Part shown: positions 7,786-17,205 of the stretch, one piece after another
Position numbering within the stretch: the first letter of the stretch is position 1
How the letters are laid out: each line of letters starts with the position of its first letter
Source: Rheinheimera sp.
GTDB lineage: Bacteria > Pseudomonadota > Gammaproteobacteria > Enterobacterales > Alteromonadaceae
Length of the DNA stretch: 45,966 nucleotides
Assembly: GCA_008015325.1 (NCBI GenBank)
Contig: SSFI01000021.1
Location: 1-45,966, forward strand
Direction of reading: 5' to 3'
The notes under the pieces: generated by a model
What the model saw: the letters and a program-made list of their open reading frames with translations, nothing else
What the model was told of the DNA's origin: nothing
Database searches by the model: none
Program-made: the position numbers and the translations under genes

Positions 7786-9501
7786 ATGCGGAAAAGTCTG
7801 ATCGCTGCAACGCTGATTGCAGCTGGGGTATTTGCCTGGTACAAGTTCGGCGCCAATCAAAGTGCCGGCCAGCTGGGCGCGCTGGAATATGTACCGGCAG
7901 ATACAGCGGTGTTTTCCGCACAATTAGAACCGGTTGATCTGCCAAGTTATTTAAGCAGCATCGGCATGGGGCCGCAGTATTACAACGCGGCCGCACTGGC
8001 TCAGCTGGATCAAGAGCTGCAGGCCGCACAAAGCAGCAGTGAAAAATTCGTGCTGGCGCTTGGCAAACAATATTTGTCTGCGCTGGCCACTCCGGCTGAG
8101 ATCAGCAGCAAAACCGGCATCAAAGCGCAGATGCGTAGCCTACTGTACATGGTGGGTTTAGCGCCTGTCTTAAAAGTAGAGCTGGGTGATGAAAAAGCCT
8201 TTTGGGCGATGTTTGATGGCATTGAGCAACAAAGTGGCTTAAGTCACAGCCCGCAACAGCTCGGTGAGCAACAATACCGGCAATATCAGTTAAGCCATGA
8301 AGAGCTGGCGCTTGATTTATTAGTCAGTGTCAAAGATGGCTGGGCCACACTGACCTTAACCTCAGATAAATTGGACCCGTCGCACTTAGCCATCGCGCTT
8401 GGTACGCAAAAGCCGGAGCAGAACCTGCAAAACAGTGGTTATCTGCAAAAAGTCAGTAAAAAATACGAATTAGATCAAGGCTCTGTCGGCTATCTGAGCA
8501 GTGTGGAACTCAGTAAAGTACTGACCAGCAAAGACGGCAACCGGCTGGCGAAAGATGTCGAGCTGTTGTTTGGCACTGAGTTAGGCGTGGCGTTGGCGCC
8601 TTGGCGTGAAACCAGCTGTCAGGCGGATGTGGCAGCGATTGCCACCAGCTGGCCGGGGTTATTTGCCTCAAACCGCTTTGAGATTGGCAACGGCGCCACC
8701 AAAGTTCACAGCAAAATGCTGATCCCCACCGAAAACAGTAAAACTGTCGAAGCCTTACAGCAGCTGCAGGGTTTTATTCCGGCCGGCTTTGCGGAGTTGA
8801 AAGGCCCGTCTGCAATGTTGTCTTTAGGGTTAGGCCTGGATGTCGGCCAGCTATCCGCTGCGGTCGGTAAAATCTGGGACAATCTGACGACGACACAATA
8901 TCAGTGCGCACCATTAGTTGAATGGCAAACTGCGCTGAAACAAAATAACCCAATGCCGATGCTGATGATGGCCGGCATGGCGGCCGGCGTGCAGGGCGTT
9001 TCGCTGCAGGTGAATGCGCTGGAATTTGACGCGGTGCAACAAGTGCCAAAAACTGCTGATGCACTCTTTGTGTTAAGTGCCAGCAATGTGAAGCAGCTGT
9101 TTGACAGTGTCAAAGCGCTGCAACCGGCGCTGGCGACTGTGGAGCTGCCGGCGCCTGGCGAAACTTTACCGCTGGCAGACAAAATTCCCGAGCTGGCAAT
9201 GCTCGGTGTCAAACCAAGCCTGATGGCGTCTGAACATCACTTAATGATTTTCAGTGGTGACAAAGCCCAGCAGCAAGCCAAAACCCTCAGCACTGAAGCG
9301 CTGAATAAATCGGGTTTATTGGCTTTTAGCCTGGATTACCAGCAATTCTTCAGTGTGCTCAAAGGCACCCTGGAAAGCACTGGCGAGCCGGTCCCGGCTG
9401 AACTGGCGCAACTGATGCAAACCAATATGCAGGTTGGCATGCAGATGAAAGCAGTGCCGCAGGGCATCTTGCTGCAGTCGACGATGCAAATGAATAAGTA
9501 A
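7786..9501 (+). CDS. hypothetical membrane-anchored or secreted protein, DUF3352-like
   Basis: A 571-residue protein with one N-terminal hydrophobic helix (about residues 5-20, MRKSLIAATLIAAGVFAWYKFG) that is either a signal anchor or a signal peptide. The rest is soluble and alanine/leucine/glutamine-rich. The early segment LEYVPADTAVFSAQLEPVD resembles the opening of periplasmic DUF3352-type proteins of unknown role, but I cannot confirm membership. A strong ribosome-binding site, AAGGAG (7774-7779), sets the start. It is followed by an excellent terminator, so it is monocistronic or the last gene of a short unit. Confidence 0.75.
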   Translation: MRKSLIAATLIAAGVFAWYKFGANQSAGQLGALEYVPADTAVFSAQLEPVDLPSYLSSIGMGPQYYNAAALAQLDQELQAAQSSSEKFVLALGKQYLSALATPAEISSKTGIKAQMRSLLYMVGLAPVLKVELGDEKAFWAMFDGIEQQSGLSHSPQQLGEQQYRQYQLSHEELALDLLVSVKDGWATLTLTSDKLDPSHLAIALGTQKPEQNLQNSGYLQKVSKKYELDQGSVGYLSSVELSKVLTSKDGNRLAKDVELLFGTELGVALAPWRETSCQADVAAIATSWPGLFASNRFEIGNGATKVHSKMLIPTENSKTVEALQQLQGFIPAGFAELKGPSAMLSLGLGLDVGQLSAAVGKIWDNLTTTQYQCAPLVEWQTALKQNNPMPMLMMAGMAAGVQGVSLQVNALEFDAVQQVPKTADALFVLSASNVKQLFDSVKALQPALATVELPAPGETLPLADKIPELAMLGVKPSLMASEHHLMIFSGDKAQQQAKTLSTEALNKSGLLAFSLDYQQFFSVLKGTLESTGEPVPAELAQLMQTNMQVGMQMKAVPQGILLQSTMQMNK

Positions 9502-9514
9502 TTGATTTTTAAAT

Positions 9515-9540
9515 AAAAAAGCCCGCAATGCGGGCTTTTT
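9515..9540. terminator. bidirectional intrinsic terminator
   Basis: GCCCGC / GCGGGC with a three-base loop is flanked by A6 on the left and T6 on the right. It can terminate the upstream plus-strand gene and the convergent Lrp-type gene. Confidence 0.92.
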
Positions 9541-9558
9541 GTCGATGAAGACGCAGGC

Positions 9559-10023
9559 TCAGGTGCTGGCTTCTGCCGGAGCCATCGACAATTCAGTGCC
9601 TGATGCACTAAACCACTGGTTCATCACCATATGAGTTTTGATCCGCACGATATCCGGATGGGCATCTATCTGTTCACGAATTTGATGGATCCGCGCCATG
9701 CTGTCGGCTTCAACAAACAACATCAAATCCACTTCACCGCTAATGCCGTTACAAGATTTCAGTTCAGCAAAACTGCGCAGAAAGGGAATAAGTTCCTGAC
9801 AGCGTGCCGCTTTGTGCTGCAATTCGAAATATGCCCGGACTTTCGCCTCCGTGGCGGATTGCAGCACCACCTGATAACCCAGAATCACTTTTTGTTGTTC
9901 GAGTTTACGCATTCGTTCAGTCACGGCACTACGTGACAGATGCACAGCAGCAGCGATATCTGAGACACTTTGCCGGGCGTTTTGCCTTAATTGTTGCAGG
10001 ATTTGCTGGTCAAATTTATCCAC
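9559..10023 (-). CDS. Lrp/AsnC-family transcriptional regulator
   Basis: A 154-residue regulator. The N-terminal helix-turn-helix (about residues 1-60) contains DIAAAVHLSRSAVTERMRKLE. A RAM ligand-binding and oligomerisation domain follows, from VILGYQVVL to the C-terminus. The start is taken as GTG 10023, giving the family-typical opening MDKFDQQILQQL, with GGAG nine bases upstream. An ATG at 10083 would add 20 atypical proline-rich residues. It is divergent from a YjeH-type amino-acid exporter. Lrp-type regulators often control an adjacent exporter in response to branched-chain amino acids or methionine, so that is the likely target (inference from context). Confidence 0.92.
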   Translation of the reverse strand: MDKFDQQILQQLRQNARQSVSDIAAAVHLSRSAVTERMRKLEQQKVILGYQVVLQSATEAKVRAYFELQHKAARCQELIPFLRSFAELKSCNGISGEVDLMLFVEADSMARIHQIREQIDAHPDIVRIKTHMVMNQWFSASGTELSMAPAEAST

Positions 10024-10141
10024 GTCTGGTGGCTCCGGTGAAAATGCCGGCGGCACCGCCATTTTGCCGGTGAAAGCGGGCAAACTGGCGGCACTGACTG
10101 CGGTAGAATGTGTTTTTCAGCTATTTGAACGGAAGCGTCAA

Positions 10142-11386
10142 ATGAAAGCAACAGGCCAGATTGGCCGTTATCAGGGCGCAGCATTGCTGGCCACCACGTT
10201 ATTAGGTACCGGTGTGTTTATTCTGCCGCAGGTGTCGCTGCAGCAGGCCGGTGGCGCCGCGATCGGCGTCTGGTTGCTGCTGACGCTGCTGGCGGTGCCT
10301 ATCACAGTGATTTTCGGTGCTTTGGCCGGCGCCATTCCCAACGCGGCCGGGCCGGCGCATTTTGTTGGCGAAGCTTTTGGTGCTGTGGCCGGCCGGGTGA
10401 TGGGGCTGCTGTTTTTACTGGTGGTGCCGGTCGGCGGTTCTGCGGCTTTGCTGATGACCTGGTCCTTTATCGAACCCTGGTTTGGCGCGCAGTATCAGCT
10501 GACGGGGCAATTAGGTTTTTTGCTGGTGCTATTTGTGCTGAACCGGGTCGGTTTTCAGCTGTCGGCTCGGCTGCAGCTGGGTCTGACGCTGGCCATAGTG
10601 GCTGTGGTGTTGCTGCTGATTGGCCTGTTTTTCTGGCGTGGTGCGCCGTTACCGACAACTGAGCTGACCTTGCCGGCCTGGAGCGGTATCAGTGCGGCAC
10701 AGGCTCTGGGTTTCTGGAGTTTTCTTGGCGTGGAGGCGATGACTCATCTGGCGCAGGACTTTCGCGATCCGGCCCGCGATATGGTGCCGGCACTACTGAT
10801 TGGCTTGCTGCTGGTTGGCCTGATCTATCTTGGCTGTAGCGCGCTGCTCTGGGCACTGGCCGTGCCCGGCGAATCGCTGACGATGGCGCAGGCCTTTGAT
10901 CGGCTGTGTGGTGGATATGGTCAGTGGGTGATTGGCATCCTCGGTCTTTGTAGTGGCCTGGCGACAGTCAATGTCTATTCCGCCAGCGTGGCGCGGCTGA
11001 CCTGGAGTTTCAGTCAGCAAGGTGTGTTACCGGCCTGGTTTCAGCCACTGAACAAGCATCAGGTGCCAGAGCGGGCGCTGTATCTGATCATCGGGCTGAT
11101 GGCACTGGTGATCCTGGGGTCGTCGCCGTTTAGTCAGCAGCTTGAAGCGCTGATTGGTTGGGTCAATGGCGTCTTTGCGGTGATTTATCTGATGTCGATG
11201 CTGGCGGCCCTCAAGTTACTGCCGGCACGCTATCGGCTGACTGCCGTCCTCAGTGCCTTGTTGTGTCTGGGGTTGATGGCAACCTTGGGTGCTTTGTTGT
11301 GGTATGCGCTGCTGATTATCCTGCTGAGTACGCCGTTTTTGTGGTGGCAACTGCAGCGAAAATCAGCGGTAATTGTTGCAAAATGA
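10142..11386 (+). CDS. yjeH: APC-superfamily amino-acid exporter, YjeH-like
   Basis: A 414-residue inner-membrane transporter with about twelve hydrophobic segments. The opening IGRYQGAALLATTLLGTGVF and the later segment FWSFLGVEAMTHLAQDFRDP align well by memory with E. coli YjeH, an exporter of methionine and branched-chain amino acids. The ATG at 10142 is preferred over an in-frame ATG at 10064: GGAAG sits at the right distance and the extra residues do not resemble the family. It is divergent from the Lrp-type gene, which supports amino-acid export controlled by intracellular amino-acid level. Confidence 0.87.
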   Translation: MKATGQIGRYQGAALLATTLLGTGVFILPQVSLQQAGGAAIGVWLLLTLLAVPITVIFGALAGAIPNAAGPAHFVGEAFGAVAGRVMGLLFLLVVPVGGSAALLMTWSFIEPWFGAQYQLTGQLGFLLVLFVLNRVGFQLSARLQLGLTLAIVAVVLLLIGLFFWRGAPLPTTELTLPAWSGISAAQALGFWSFLGVEAMTHLAQDFRDPARDMVPALLIGLLLVGLIYLGCSALLWALAVPGESLTMAQAFDRLCGGYGQWVIGILGLCSGLATVNVYSASVARLTWSFSQQGVLPAWFQPLNKHQVPERALYLIIGLMALVILGSSPFSQQLEALIGWVNGVFAVIYLMSMLAALKLLPARYRLTAVLSALLCLGLMATLGALLWYALLIILLSTPFLWWQLQRKSAVIVAK

Positions 11387-11514
11387 AACAGATAAAACAT
11401 AAATATACATAAAAATTTATTTTATTTATTTCCTGTTTATATTTCTTTTGTTAATTTCCGCAGCGGGTCGCACAGCGTGGCCACAGAATGAAATGCATCA
11501 TCAAGGGAATTACC
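11387..11514 (+). other. AT-rich leader upstream of the outer-membrane barrel gene
   Basis: Positions about 11390-11460 are almost entirely A and T, standing out from the GC-rich surroundings. This is typical of a promoter with UP-element character, but no clearly spaced -35/-10 pair could be fixed. Confidence 0.35.
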
Positions 11515-12072
11515 ATGTTCAAACCAATCGTTATTGCTTCGTTATTAGTGACAGCTGCTGCACAGGCAGCTGATCAAGGTTTTTATGCCGGTGCCGCCAT
11601 GCACCGCCCCAGTGTGGAGTTGGATGTTGGCCCTGTTGATGTAAATTGGGATTTAACTACCATCAGTGCCATCGGTGGTTATCAGTTCCAGCCGAACTTT
11701 GCCGTCGAAGGCCGGATCACCACCGGGATTAAAAACGACAGTATTGGGGTGACAACTGATTTTGCTGAGTTAGGTATTGGCAATAGTTACAGTGTCTTTG
11801 CGAAGGCCAATTATGATTTGGCTGCCACAGTCGAAATCTATGGTCTGATTGGCTATGACAACACCAAATATGAAAGTGAAATTGCTTTTGATGGCCTCAT
11901 CGAGAAACAAAATGAAAGCGAAAGTGGTCTGGCTTATGGCGGCGGTTTGTCTTATGCGGTGACACCACAGTTTAAACTGGCACTGGAATATCTGGTACGT
12001 CCGGACATCGAAGATGAAGAGATGAAAGCCAGCAACCGTGGTTTTGGTCTGACCGCAACCTTTAAATTCTAA
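11515..12072 (+). CDS. outer-membrane beta-barrel protein, porin-like
   Basis: A 185-residue protein with a clear signal peptide (MFKPIVIASLLVTAAAQA, cleavage before ADQG). It is followed by alternating short strands ending in phenylalanine (FGLTATFKF), the usual outer-membrane C-terminal signature. Size and pattern fit the small eight-stranded OmpA/OmpW-like barrels. The ATG at 11515 follows AAGGGA with six-base spacing; an in-frame ATG at 11488 lacks one. The role is unknown. It is a single gene with its own terminator. Confidence 0.85.
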   Translation: MFKPIVIASLLVTAAAQAADQGFYAGAAMHRPSVELDVGPVDVNWDLTTISAIGGYQFQPNFAVEGRITTGIKNDSIGVTTDFAELGIGNSYSVFAKANYDLAATVEIYGLIGYDNTKYESEIAFDGLIEKQNESESGLAYGGGLSYAVTPQFKLALEYLVRPDIEDEEMKASNRGFGLTATFKF

Positions 12073-12091
12073 GCACTAATGCTTTACTGAT

Positions 12092-12114
12092 AAAACCGCC
12101 TCCGGGCGGTTTTT
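12092..12114 (+). terminator. intrinsic terminator
   Basis: AAAACCGCC, a TCCG loop and GGCGGTTTTT form a short GC-rich hairpin with a T run immediately after the barrel gene. Confidence 0.88.
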
Positions 12115-12222
12115 GTTTATGTTAAATATTTGTATTAATGATTGTGCCTGCTGTTTTTTTGCTCTAGTTTGGCAGTGCTTGTCGCAGTCTTTTTGTGCTG
12201 AATACTTCAATAAGGGAATTTA

Positions 12223-14151
12223 ATGAAAACGATCACTTATCCGCTGCTGGCGCTGAGCGCGGCTTTATTGCTGGCGTGCGGTAAAGCGCCGGAAGCGCCG
12301 GAAGCGCCGGCCAGCACTGCAGCGCCGGCAGCAGCTGCGCCAGCCGCTCAGCTCAGTCAGTACACGCCAGAACAGTTTTATGCCACCAAGTCTTATATCG
12401 GTAATGATATCAATGCTGCTGGGGACGCCATGCTGGTGGCGTCAGACGAGACCGGAGTCTTTAACCTGTACAAAGTCAGCATGGATGGCAAAAGCTGGCA
12501 GGCGCTGACCCAATCCACTACGGATGCAATGATGCCGGTCAGCTGGTTTCCGCAGGACGACCGGGTGCTGTACAGCGCCGATCAGGGCGGTAACGAGCTG
12601 CATCACTTGTATGTGCGCGAAATTGACGGCACAGTGAAAGACCTGACGCCGGGCGACAAACTCAAAGCCATGTTTGTTGATTGGGCGGCCGATGGCAGTT
12701 TTTATGTGCTGACCAATGAGCGCGACGCCAAGTTTTTTGACCTGTATAAATACGACGGCAAAACGTATCAGCGCACGCTGGCCTACCAAAACGATAGCGG
12801 ATACGACGTCGCCGGCATCAGCCCGGATGGCCGTTACCTCGCAGCGATCAAGTCGCGCACCAATGCTGACAATAACGTGCATTTAATTGATATCTCTGCA
12901 GAAAAGCCAACGGAGACTCTGGTGACGCCGCATCAGGGCAATATCACGCATCAGGTGTACAGCTTCAGCCGCGACAGCAAAACGCTGATTTTCGGCACCG
13001 ACGAGCAATCCGAATTCAGTCAGGCGATGGCTTTTGATATCGCGTCCGGCAAAGCCACGTTATTCAGCAAAGCCGACTGGGACATCATGTATATCGGCTT
13101 TAGCAACGACAATAAATTCCGCGTCGAAGGCGTCAACGCCGATGCCGCTACCAAAGTCACTATTGTCGACCAGCAAAGTGGCCAGCCACTGACGTTGCCG
13201 GCTTTACCGGCCGGTGACCTGCGCAGTGTTGAATTCTCCGATGACGGTAAAACGCTGAGTTTTTATTTAAATGCCGACAACAGCCCGTCGAATTTATATG
13301 TCTGGGCTGTTGACAGTCCTAAAGCTGAACGCTTAACCCAGGCGCTGGATAAAGCCATTGATGAAACGGTGCTTGTCGTCAGCGAAGTGGTGCGTTTCCC
13401 AAGCTTTGACGGCCTGCAAATTCCGGCACTGCTGTACAAACCGAAACAAGCCAGCACTACTGCCCAGGTGCCGGCGCTGATTTGGATCCACGGCGGACCC
13501 GGTGGTCAGTCACGTACCGGTTACAGTGCTTCGATTCAGCACCTGGTTAATCAGGGTTATGCGGTGCTGGCGGTGAATAACCGCGGCAGCAGCGGTTATG
13601 GCAAAACCTTTTTCCATCTTGATGATTTAAAACACGGCGAACACGACTTGCAGGACATCGTCTACGGCAAAAAATACCTGCAGTCGCTGGACTGGATTGC
13701 CGACGATCGTATTGGTGTGATGGGCGGCAGTTATGGCGGTTATCTGACGATGGCAGCGATGGCGTTTACTGACGAGTTTAAAGTTGGCATCAATATTTTT
13801 GGTGTGACCAACTGGGTACGCACACTGGAGAGCATTCCGCCGTGGTGGGAGTCGTTCCGTGAATCTTTGTATGCCGAGCTTGGCGATCCGGCCAAAGATG
13901 GCGAACGCTTACGCCGCATTTCGCCGGTGTTTCACGGTGACAAAGTGAAAAAACCGGTACTGGTGGTGCAGGGCGCCAACGACCCAAGGGTACTGCAGGT
14001 AGAAAGTGATGAAATGGTGGCGGCCATCAAGAAAAACGGCGTGCCGGTCGAGTACGTGCTGTTCCCGGATGAAGGCCATGGTTTCGTGAAAAAAGCCAAC
14101 CGCATCAGTGCTCAGCAAGCCTATCTGAAGTTTTTACAGACGCATTTGTAA
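12223..14151 (+). CDS. S9 family peptidase (prolyl oligopeptidase/DPP-like), lipoprotein
   Basis: A 642-residue serine peptidase. The lipoprotein signal has lipobox LLAC with C19, then an Ala/Pro linker (KAPEAPEAPAS...). A beta-propeller occupies about residues 60-370, and an alpha/beta-hydrolase catalytic domain covers the C-terminal 250 residues. The catalytic triad is S503 in GGSYGGY, D587 in GANDPRV and H619 in DEGHGF. Such enzymes cleave short peptides, often after proline or releasing dipeptides, here probably anchored at the periplasmic face of a membrane. The start ATG follows AAGGGAA. It is single-gene, closed by a strong hairpin. Confidence 0.93.
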   Translation: MKTITYPLLALSAALLLACGKAPEAPEAPASTAAPAAAAPAAQLSQYTPEQFYATKSYIGNDINAAGDAMLVASDETGVFNLYKVSMDGKSWQALTQSTTDAMMPVSWFPQDDRVLYSADQGGNELHHLYVREIDGTVKDLTPGDKLKAMFVDWAADGSFYVLTNERDAKFFDLYKYDGKTYQRTLAYQNDSGYDVAGISPDGRYLAAIKSRTNADNNVHLIDISAEKPTETLVTPHQGNITHQVYSFSRDSKTLIFGTDEQSEFSQAMAFDIASGKATLFSKADWDIMYIGFSNDNKFRVEGVNADAATKVTIVDQQSGQPLTLPALPAGDLRSVEFSDDGKTLSFYLNADNSPSNLYVWAVDSPKAERLTQALDKAIDETVLVVSEVVRFPSFDGLQIPALLYKPKQASTTAQVPALIWIHGGPGGQSRTGYSASIQHLVNQGYAVLAVNNRGSSGYGKTFFHLDDLKHGEHDLQDIVYGKKYLQSLDWIADDRIGVMGGSYGGYLTMAAMAFTDEFKVGINIFGVTNWVRTLESIPPWWESFRESLYAELGDPAKDGERLRRISPVFHGDKVKKPVLVVQGANDPRVLQVESDEMVAAIKKNGVPVEYVLFPDEGHGFVKKANRISAQQAYLKFLQTHL

Positions 14152-14170
14152 AAGTTTTTCCTCTGAAAAC

Positions 14171-14197
14171 AATAACAGCGCCGCCGGCGCTGTTATT
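14171..14197. terminator. hairpin between S9 peptidase and LysE genes
   Basis: AATAACAGCGCC and GGCGCTGTTATT form a perfect 12-bp stem with a three-base loop between two convergent genes. The U-tract is weak on the plus side (TTATT), but the A/T ends of the stem make it usable in both directions. Confidence 0.75.
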
Positions 14198-14223
14198 GCT
14201 GAAATCGACAAAAAACTTATCGG

Positions 14224-14850
14224 CTACGGCAGGCTGGTTACCAGTTTTAAGCCCAGCAGCCCCATCACAGCGCCAGCCGTGCGGTCGATGCCGGTTTTAA
14301 ACTTCAGATAAGCCTGACGAGGCGCTTCAGCCGACAGCACATACGCCACCAGAATGTACCAGCCGCCATCGATGATCATGGCCAGCAGCGGTAAGACTGC
14401 ATAAAACCACAGTGGAATAGTGGCTGGTAATAAAGCGGAAAACACACTGGCAAACACGATCGCCGTTTTCGGATTACTGAGCTGAGTGAATAAACCGCCG
14501 AAAAAAGCGCGTTGCAAGCTCATCATTGCCACCGGCGTGTCGGTCTGGACCTGCAACGGCGCTTTGGCTCCGCGGAAAATCAGATAGCCCAGATACAGCA
14601 GATACAAACCACCTGCGACCTTGAGCGCCCAGAATGCCATCGGTACTGCGGTCAGCACCGCATGTACGCCCAGCAGTGCCAGCACGGCAAAAGTACCGGC
14701 GCCAAGCCCCATGCCACATGCTGTCGCGAGGCCATGCCGGCGTGACAGCGCGATGGCGTTCCGTGCCACCACGATAAAACTCGGGCCCGGGCTCACGGCC
14801 CCGACCGCTAAAGCACTGGCTATCGCCACTGCAGACCAGATCGCATCCAT
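14224..14850 (-). CDS. LysE-family amino-acid/threonine exporter
   Basis: A 208-residue inner-membrane protein with the LysE/RhtB signature GAVSPGPSFIVVARNAI (about residues 16-32) and six hydrophobic segments. The family exports amino acids such as threonine, homoserine or lysine. The start is the ATG at 14850 (MDAIWSAVAI), with GAGGA five to six bases upstream. The open frame continues to 15021 but the extra residues are not family-like. It is divergent from the DUF1993 gene. Confidence 0.9.
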   Translation of the reverse strand: MDAIWSAVAIASALAVGAVSPGPSFIVVARNAIALSRRHGLATACGMGLGAGTFAVLALLGVHAVLTAVPMAFWALKVAGGLYLLYLGYLIFRGAKAPLQVQTDTPVAMMSLQRAFFGGLFTQLSNPKTAIVFASVFSALLPATIPLWFYAVLPLLAMIIDGGWYILVAYVLSAEAPRQAYLKFKTGIDRTAGAVMGLLGLKLVTSLP

Positions 14851-14996
14851 GGGTGTCCTCAAAAACTTAGGTTGGGCAAAGCAGAAAGCACAAATTAACC
14901 TGCGTTGTGGTGCTCTGCAAGTAACGCATCCTTGAAATTGTCGCAGTGCGCGCCCATGTCTGTGCGACAGGCATCGGGCCTCAAACGGAGCAACGT

Positions 14997-15512
14997 ATGA
15001 TTTACCAACTGACAGTGCCACAATTTCACAAAATGCTGGATAACCTCAGCGCTATTTTGCAAAAAGCGGCCGCTTATGCCGACAGTAAAAAATTTGACGT
15101 GTCAGTGCTGTTAAACAGCCGGCTGGCACCGGACCAGTTTGCGCTGATCCGTCAGGTGCAGATCGCCTGTGACACCGCCAAGCTGGGTGTGGCCCGTTTA
15201 ACCGGCACTGTGGATCAGGCACCAAAACATGCCGACGACGAGACCACGCTGGAGCAGTTACAGCAGCGCATTCGCGACACCCAGGCTTATCTGGCGACTT
15301 TTAGCGCCGCTGATTTTGCCAAAGCCGCCACGCAGGTGATCACGCAGCCACGCTGGGAAGGGAAAACCCTGACTGGGGAGGAGTTTTTAATCCAGCACAT
15401 GCTGCCGAATTTCTATTTTCACATCACCACTGCTTACGCCATTTTGCGTCACAACGGCGTCGATGTTGGTAAAAAGGACTATCTGGGCCCAATGCCTTAC
15501 CGCGCCGCCTGA
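14997..15512 (+). CDS. DUF1993 family protein
   Basis: A 171-residue soluble protein with the DUF1993 pattern: opening TVPQFHKMLDNLSAILQKAA, the central FDVSVLLNSRLAPDQFALIR, and the C-terminal LPNFYFHITTAYAILRHNGV. The fold is expected to be a four-helix DinB-like bundle, and the function is unknown. The ATG at 14997 has ACGGAG (14985-14990) at the right distance. It is divergent from the LysE-type gene. Confidence 0.88.
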   Translation: MIYQLTVPQFHKMLDNLSAILQKAAAYADSKKFDVSVLLNSRLAPDQFALIRQVQIACDTAKLGVARLTGTVDQAPKHADDETTLEQLQQRIRDTQAYLATFSAADFAKAATQVITQPRWEGKTLTGEEFLIQHMLPNFYFHITTAYAILRHNGVDVGKKDYLGPMPYRAA

Positions 15513-15627
15513 TTGATAAAAGTGTGAAGTTGAACCCGGTGTGGCCTGTTTTGGTCGCAGCGGGTCGGTCCGCGCTTGCGCCGGTCACGGGCGCGCTTTA
15601 GCATAACAACCCTATTCCGGAGCTGTT

Positions 15628-16857
15628 ATGTCTGCATCCCCTATCGCCGTTCGTTATGCCCATCCACAGGCCGTGCTGTGGGTGGTGTGCCTGATTGGGT
15701 TGATTGCTGTTGCCGGCATCGCTTTACCCTACCCGATTTTAGCGCCACTGTTTGCTGCGACTTCGCAGAATGACTTCAACCACTGGCTCGGCATCGCGCC
15801 GCAGATTTTGCTGGGCATTGCGCTGGCGGCTAATCCACTGGGTATGTTGTTTGGCAGTGCGACGCTGGGGGCTTTGTCTGACCATTATGGCCGGCGCTGG
15901 GTGCTGGCGTGGTCGTTAACGCTGGCGGTCGCCGGTTATCTGGGGTCCGCCTGGGCGCTGGCGGCAGACTGGTATCCGGGGTTTGTGTTGTTTCGGTTTC
16001 TGACCGGTTTATGCGAAGGGTCGGTCAGTATCTGCCGGGCCATTGCGGCTGATTTACATCCGCAGATTGAGCGCACCAAGGCCATCAGCTGGATGAACAG
16101 CGCGTTGTACGCCGCCTGGCTGGTCGGGCCGCTGCTTGGCGGTCTGACTATGCATTTGGGCAATCATGTGCCGTTTTTGATAGCGGCGCTGGCAATGTTG
16201 CCTTGTTTGTTATTGTTGTATTTCCTGCTGCCGCCAGATTTACCGCTGTCACAACCGCAGCCATTCTGGCAGCAATTGCGCCAGCATAACTCACTGAATT
16301 TAGTCCGGCTGCCGCTGCTACGGTTGGTGGTCGCGGCGCAATTGCTGTATACCATCGGCCTCAATGCATTTTATGAATATTACCCGTTGTGGCTGGTTGA
16401 GCAGCAGCAATTCAGCGGGCTGCAGATTGGTCTGATCACGGCGGTGTTATGTGCGGTGATGACGACCGTCAGCGCCGTCGGCATGGCAAGGCTCGGCACC
16501 CGCTGGCCGGCTTTGCGCAGTGCCAGATTCGCGGCTGTTGCTGTCGCGCTGATGTTATTGCTGTTGCCATTTACCAGCGGTCAGCTGGCTTGGGTCTGGC
16601 TGGTGTTGTGTGGTGTGCCGAACGCAATGTTCAGCGCCTGGTTTCAGGTCTATTGCACCGAACAATATGGTGAGCTTGGCCTTGGCCGGGTGATGGGCTT
16701 GCTGACACTATTGATGTGCTGCGGCAATGTCATTATTGCGCTGGCCGGTGGTGTGATTGCATTACTGGGCGCCAGCTGGATTTTATGGACCGGCGCGTTG
16801 TTTATCGCCGCCGCCGCCTGGGCGCTGCGGCAACAGGAGTTCAAGCCGGCTGGCTGA
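15628..16857 (+). CDS. MFS transporter, Tet/multidrug-type
   Basis: A 409-residue inner-membrane transporter with twelve predicted helices. Between helices 2 and 3 lies the MFS motif A, LGALSDHYGRRWVL. Motif C-like glycine/proline residues fall in the region AAWLVGPLLGGL. The overall pattern resembles TetA-like and Bcr-like drug/H+ antiporters, but the substrate cannot be stated. The ATG follows GGAG with a short spacer. It converges on the next small gene, leaving only six bases between stops. Confidence 0.88.
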   Translation: MSASPIAVRYAHPQAVLWVVCLIGLIAVAGIALPYPILAPLFAATSQNDFNHWLGIAPQILLGIALAANPLGMLFGSATLGALSDHYGRRWVLAWSLTLAVAGYLGSAWALAADWYPGFVLFRFLTGLCEGSVSICRAIAADLHPQIERTKAISWMNSALYAAWLVGPLLGGLTMHLGNHVPFLIAALAMLPCLLLLYFLLPPDLPLSQPQPFWQQLRQHNSLNLVRLPLLRLVVAAQLLYTIGLNAFYEYYPLWLVEQQQFSGLQIGLITAVLCAVMTTVSAVGMARLGTRWPALRSARFAAVAVALMLLLLPFTSGQLAWVWLVLCGVPNAMFSAWFQVYCTEQYGELGLGRVMGLLTLLMCCGNVIIALAGGVIALLGASWILWTGALFIAAAAWALRQQEFKPAG

Positions 16858-16863
16858 GTGCGG

Positions 16864-17121
16864 TCAGTCGTGCGGCTTTTGTTGCTCCGCGTTGGCTTTG
16901 CGCTCGGCTTCGCGTTTCATCAGCAGCAACGTCAGATAAATTTTGGTCGGCAGCGATAAAATCAGCCCCAAAGCACAGCACAAACCAATCAGGATAATGC
17001 CGTTCACACCCATAGTTTCATGCAGTTTTAAGCCTGACCACAGATAGTGGCCGAAAATCAGCAGGCTGATGCCGCACAGCATGATAATTTTCAACAGGCG
17101 CAGGGTTTGTGCTTCGGTCAT
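16864..17121 (-). CDS. small two-helix membrane protein, unknown function
   Basis: An 85-residue protein with two hydrophobic helices (about residues 10-30 and 42-66) and a charged C-terminal tail (KREAERKANAEQQKPHD). GGGAGA lies six bases before the ATG at 17121. I do not recognise a named family; it looks like a lineage-conserved hypothetical protein. It is divergent from the diguanylate cyclase gene and convergent with the MFS gene. Confidence 0.7.
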   Translation of the reverse strand: MTEAQTLRLLKIIMLCGISLLIFGHYLWSGLKLHETMGVNGIILIGLCCALGLILSLPTKIYLTLLLMKREAERKANAEQQKPHD

Positions 17122-17205
17122 GACAAATCTCCCATCAGTTATTTCTAATGTAGTTCCTTTCGGCTAAGGTTGAATTGATATGTATCAGTAAATCAGGCCA
17201 TAGCA

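Noticed and set aside
12286-12310. Nine-base tandem repeat (gcgccggaa) in the S9 lipoprotein gene
   Set aside because: Under three copies encoding an Ala-Pro-Glu linker; not a CRISPR or a convincing phase-variation tract because the unit is a multiple of three.
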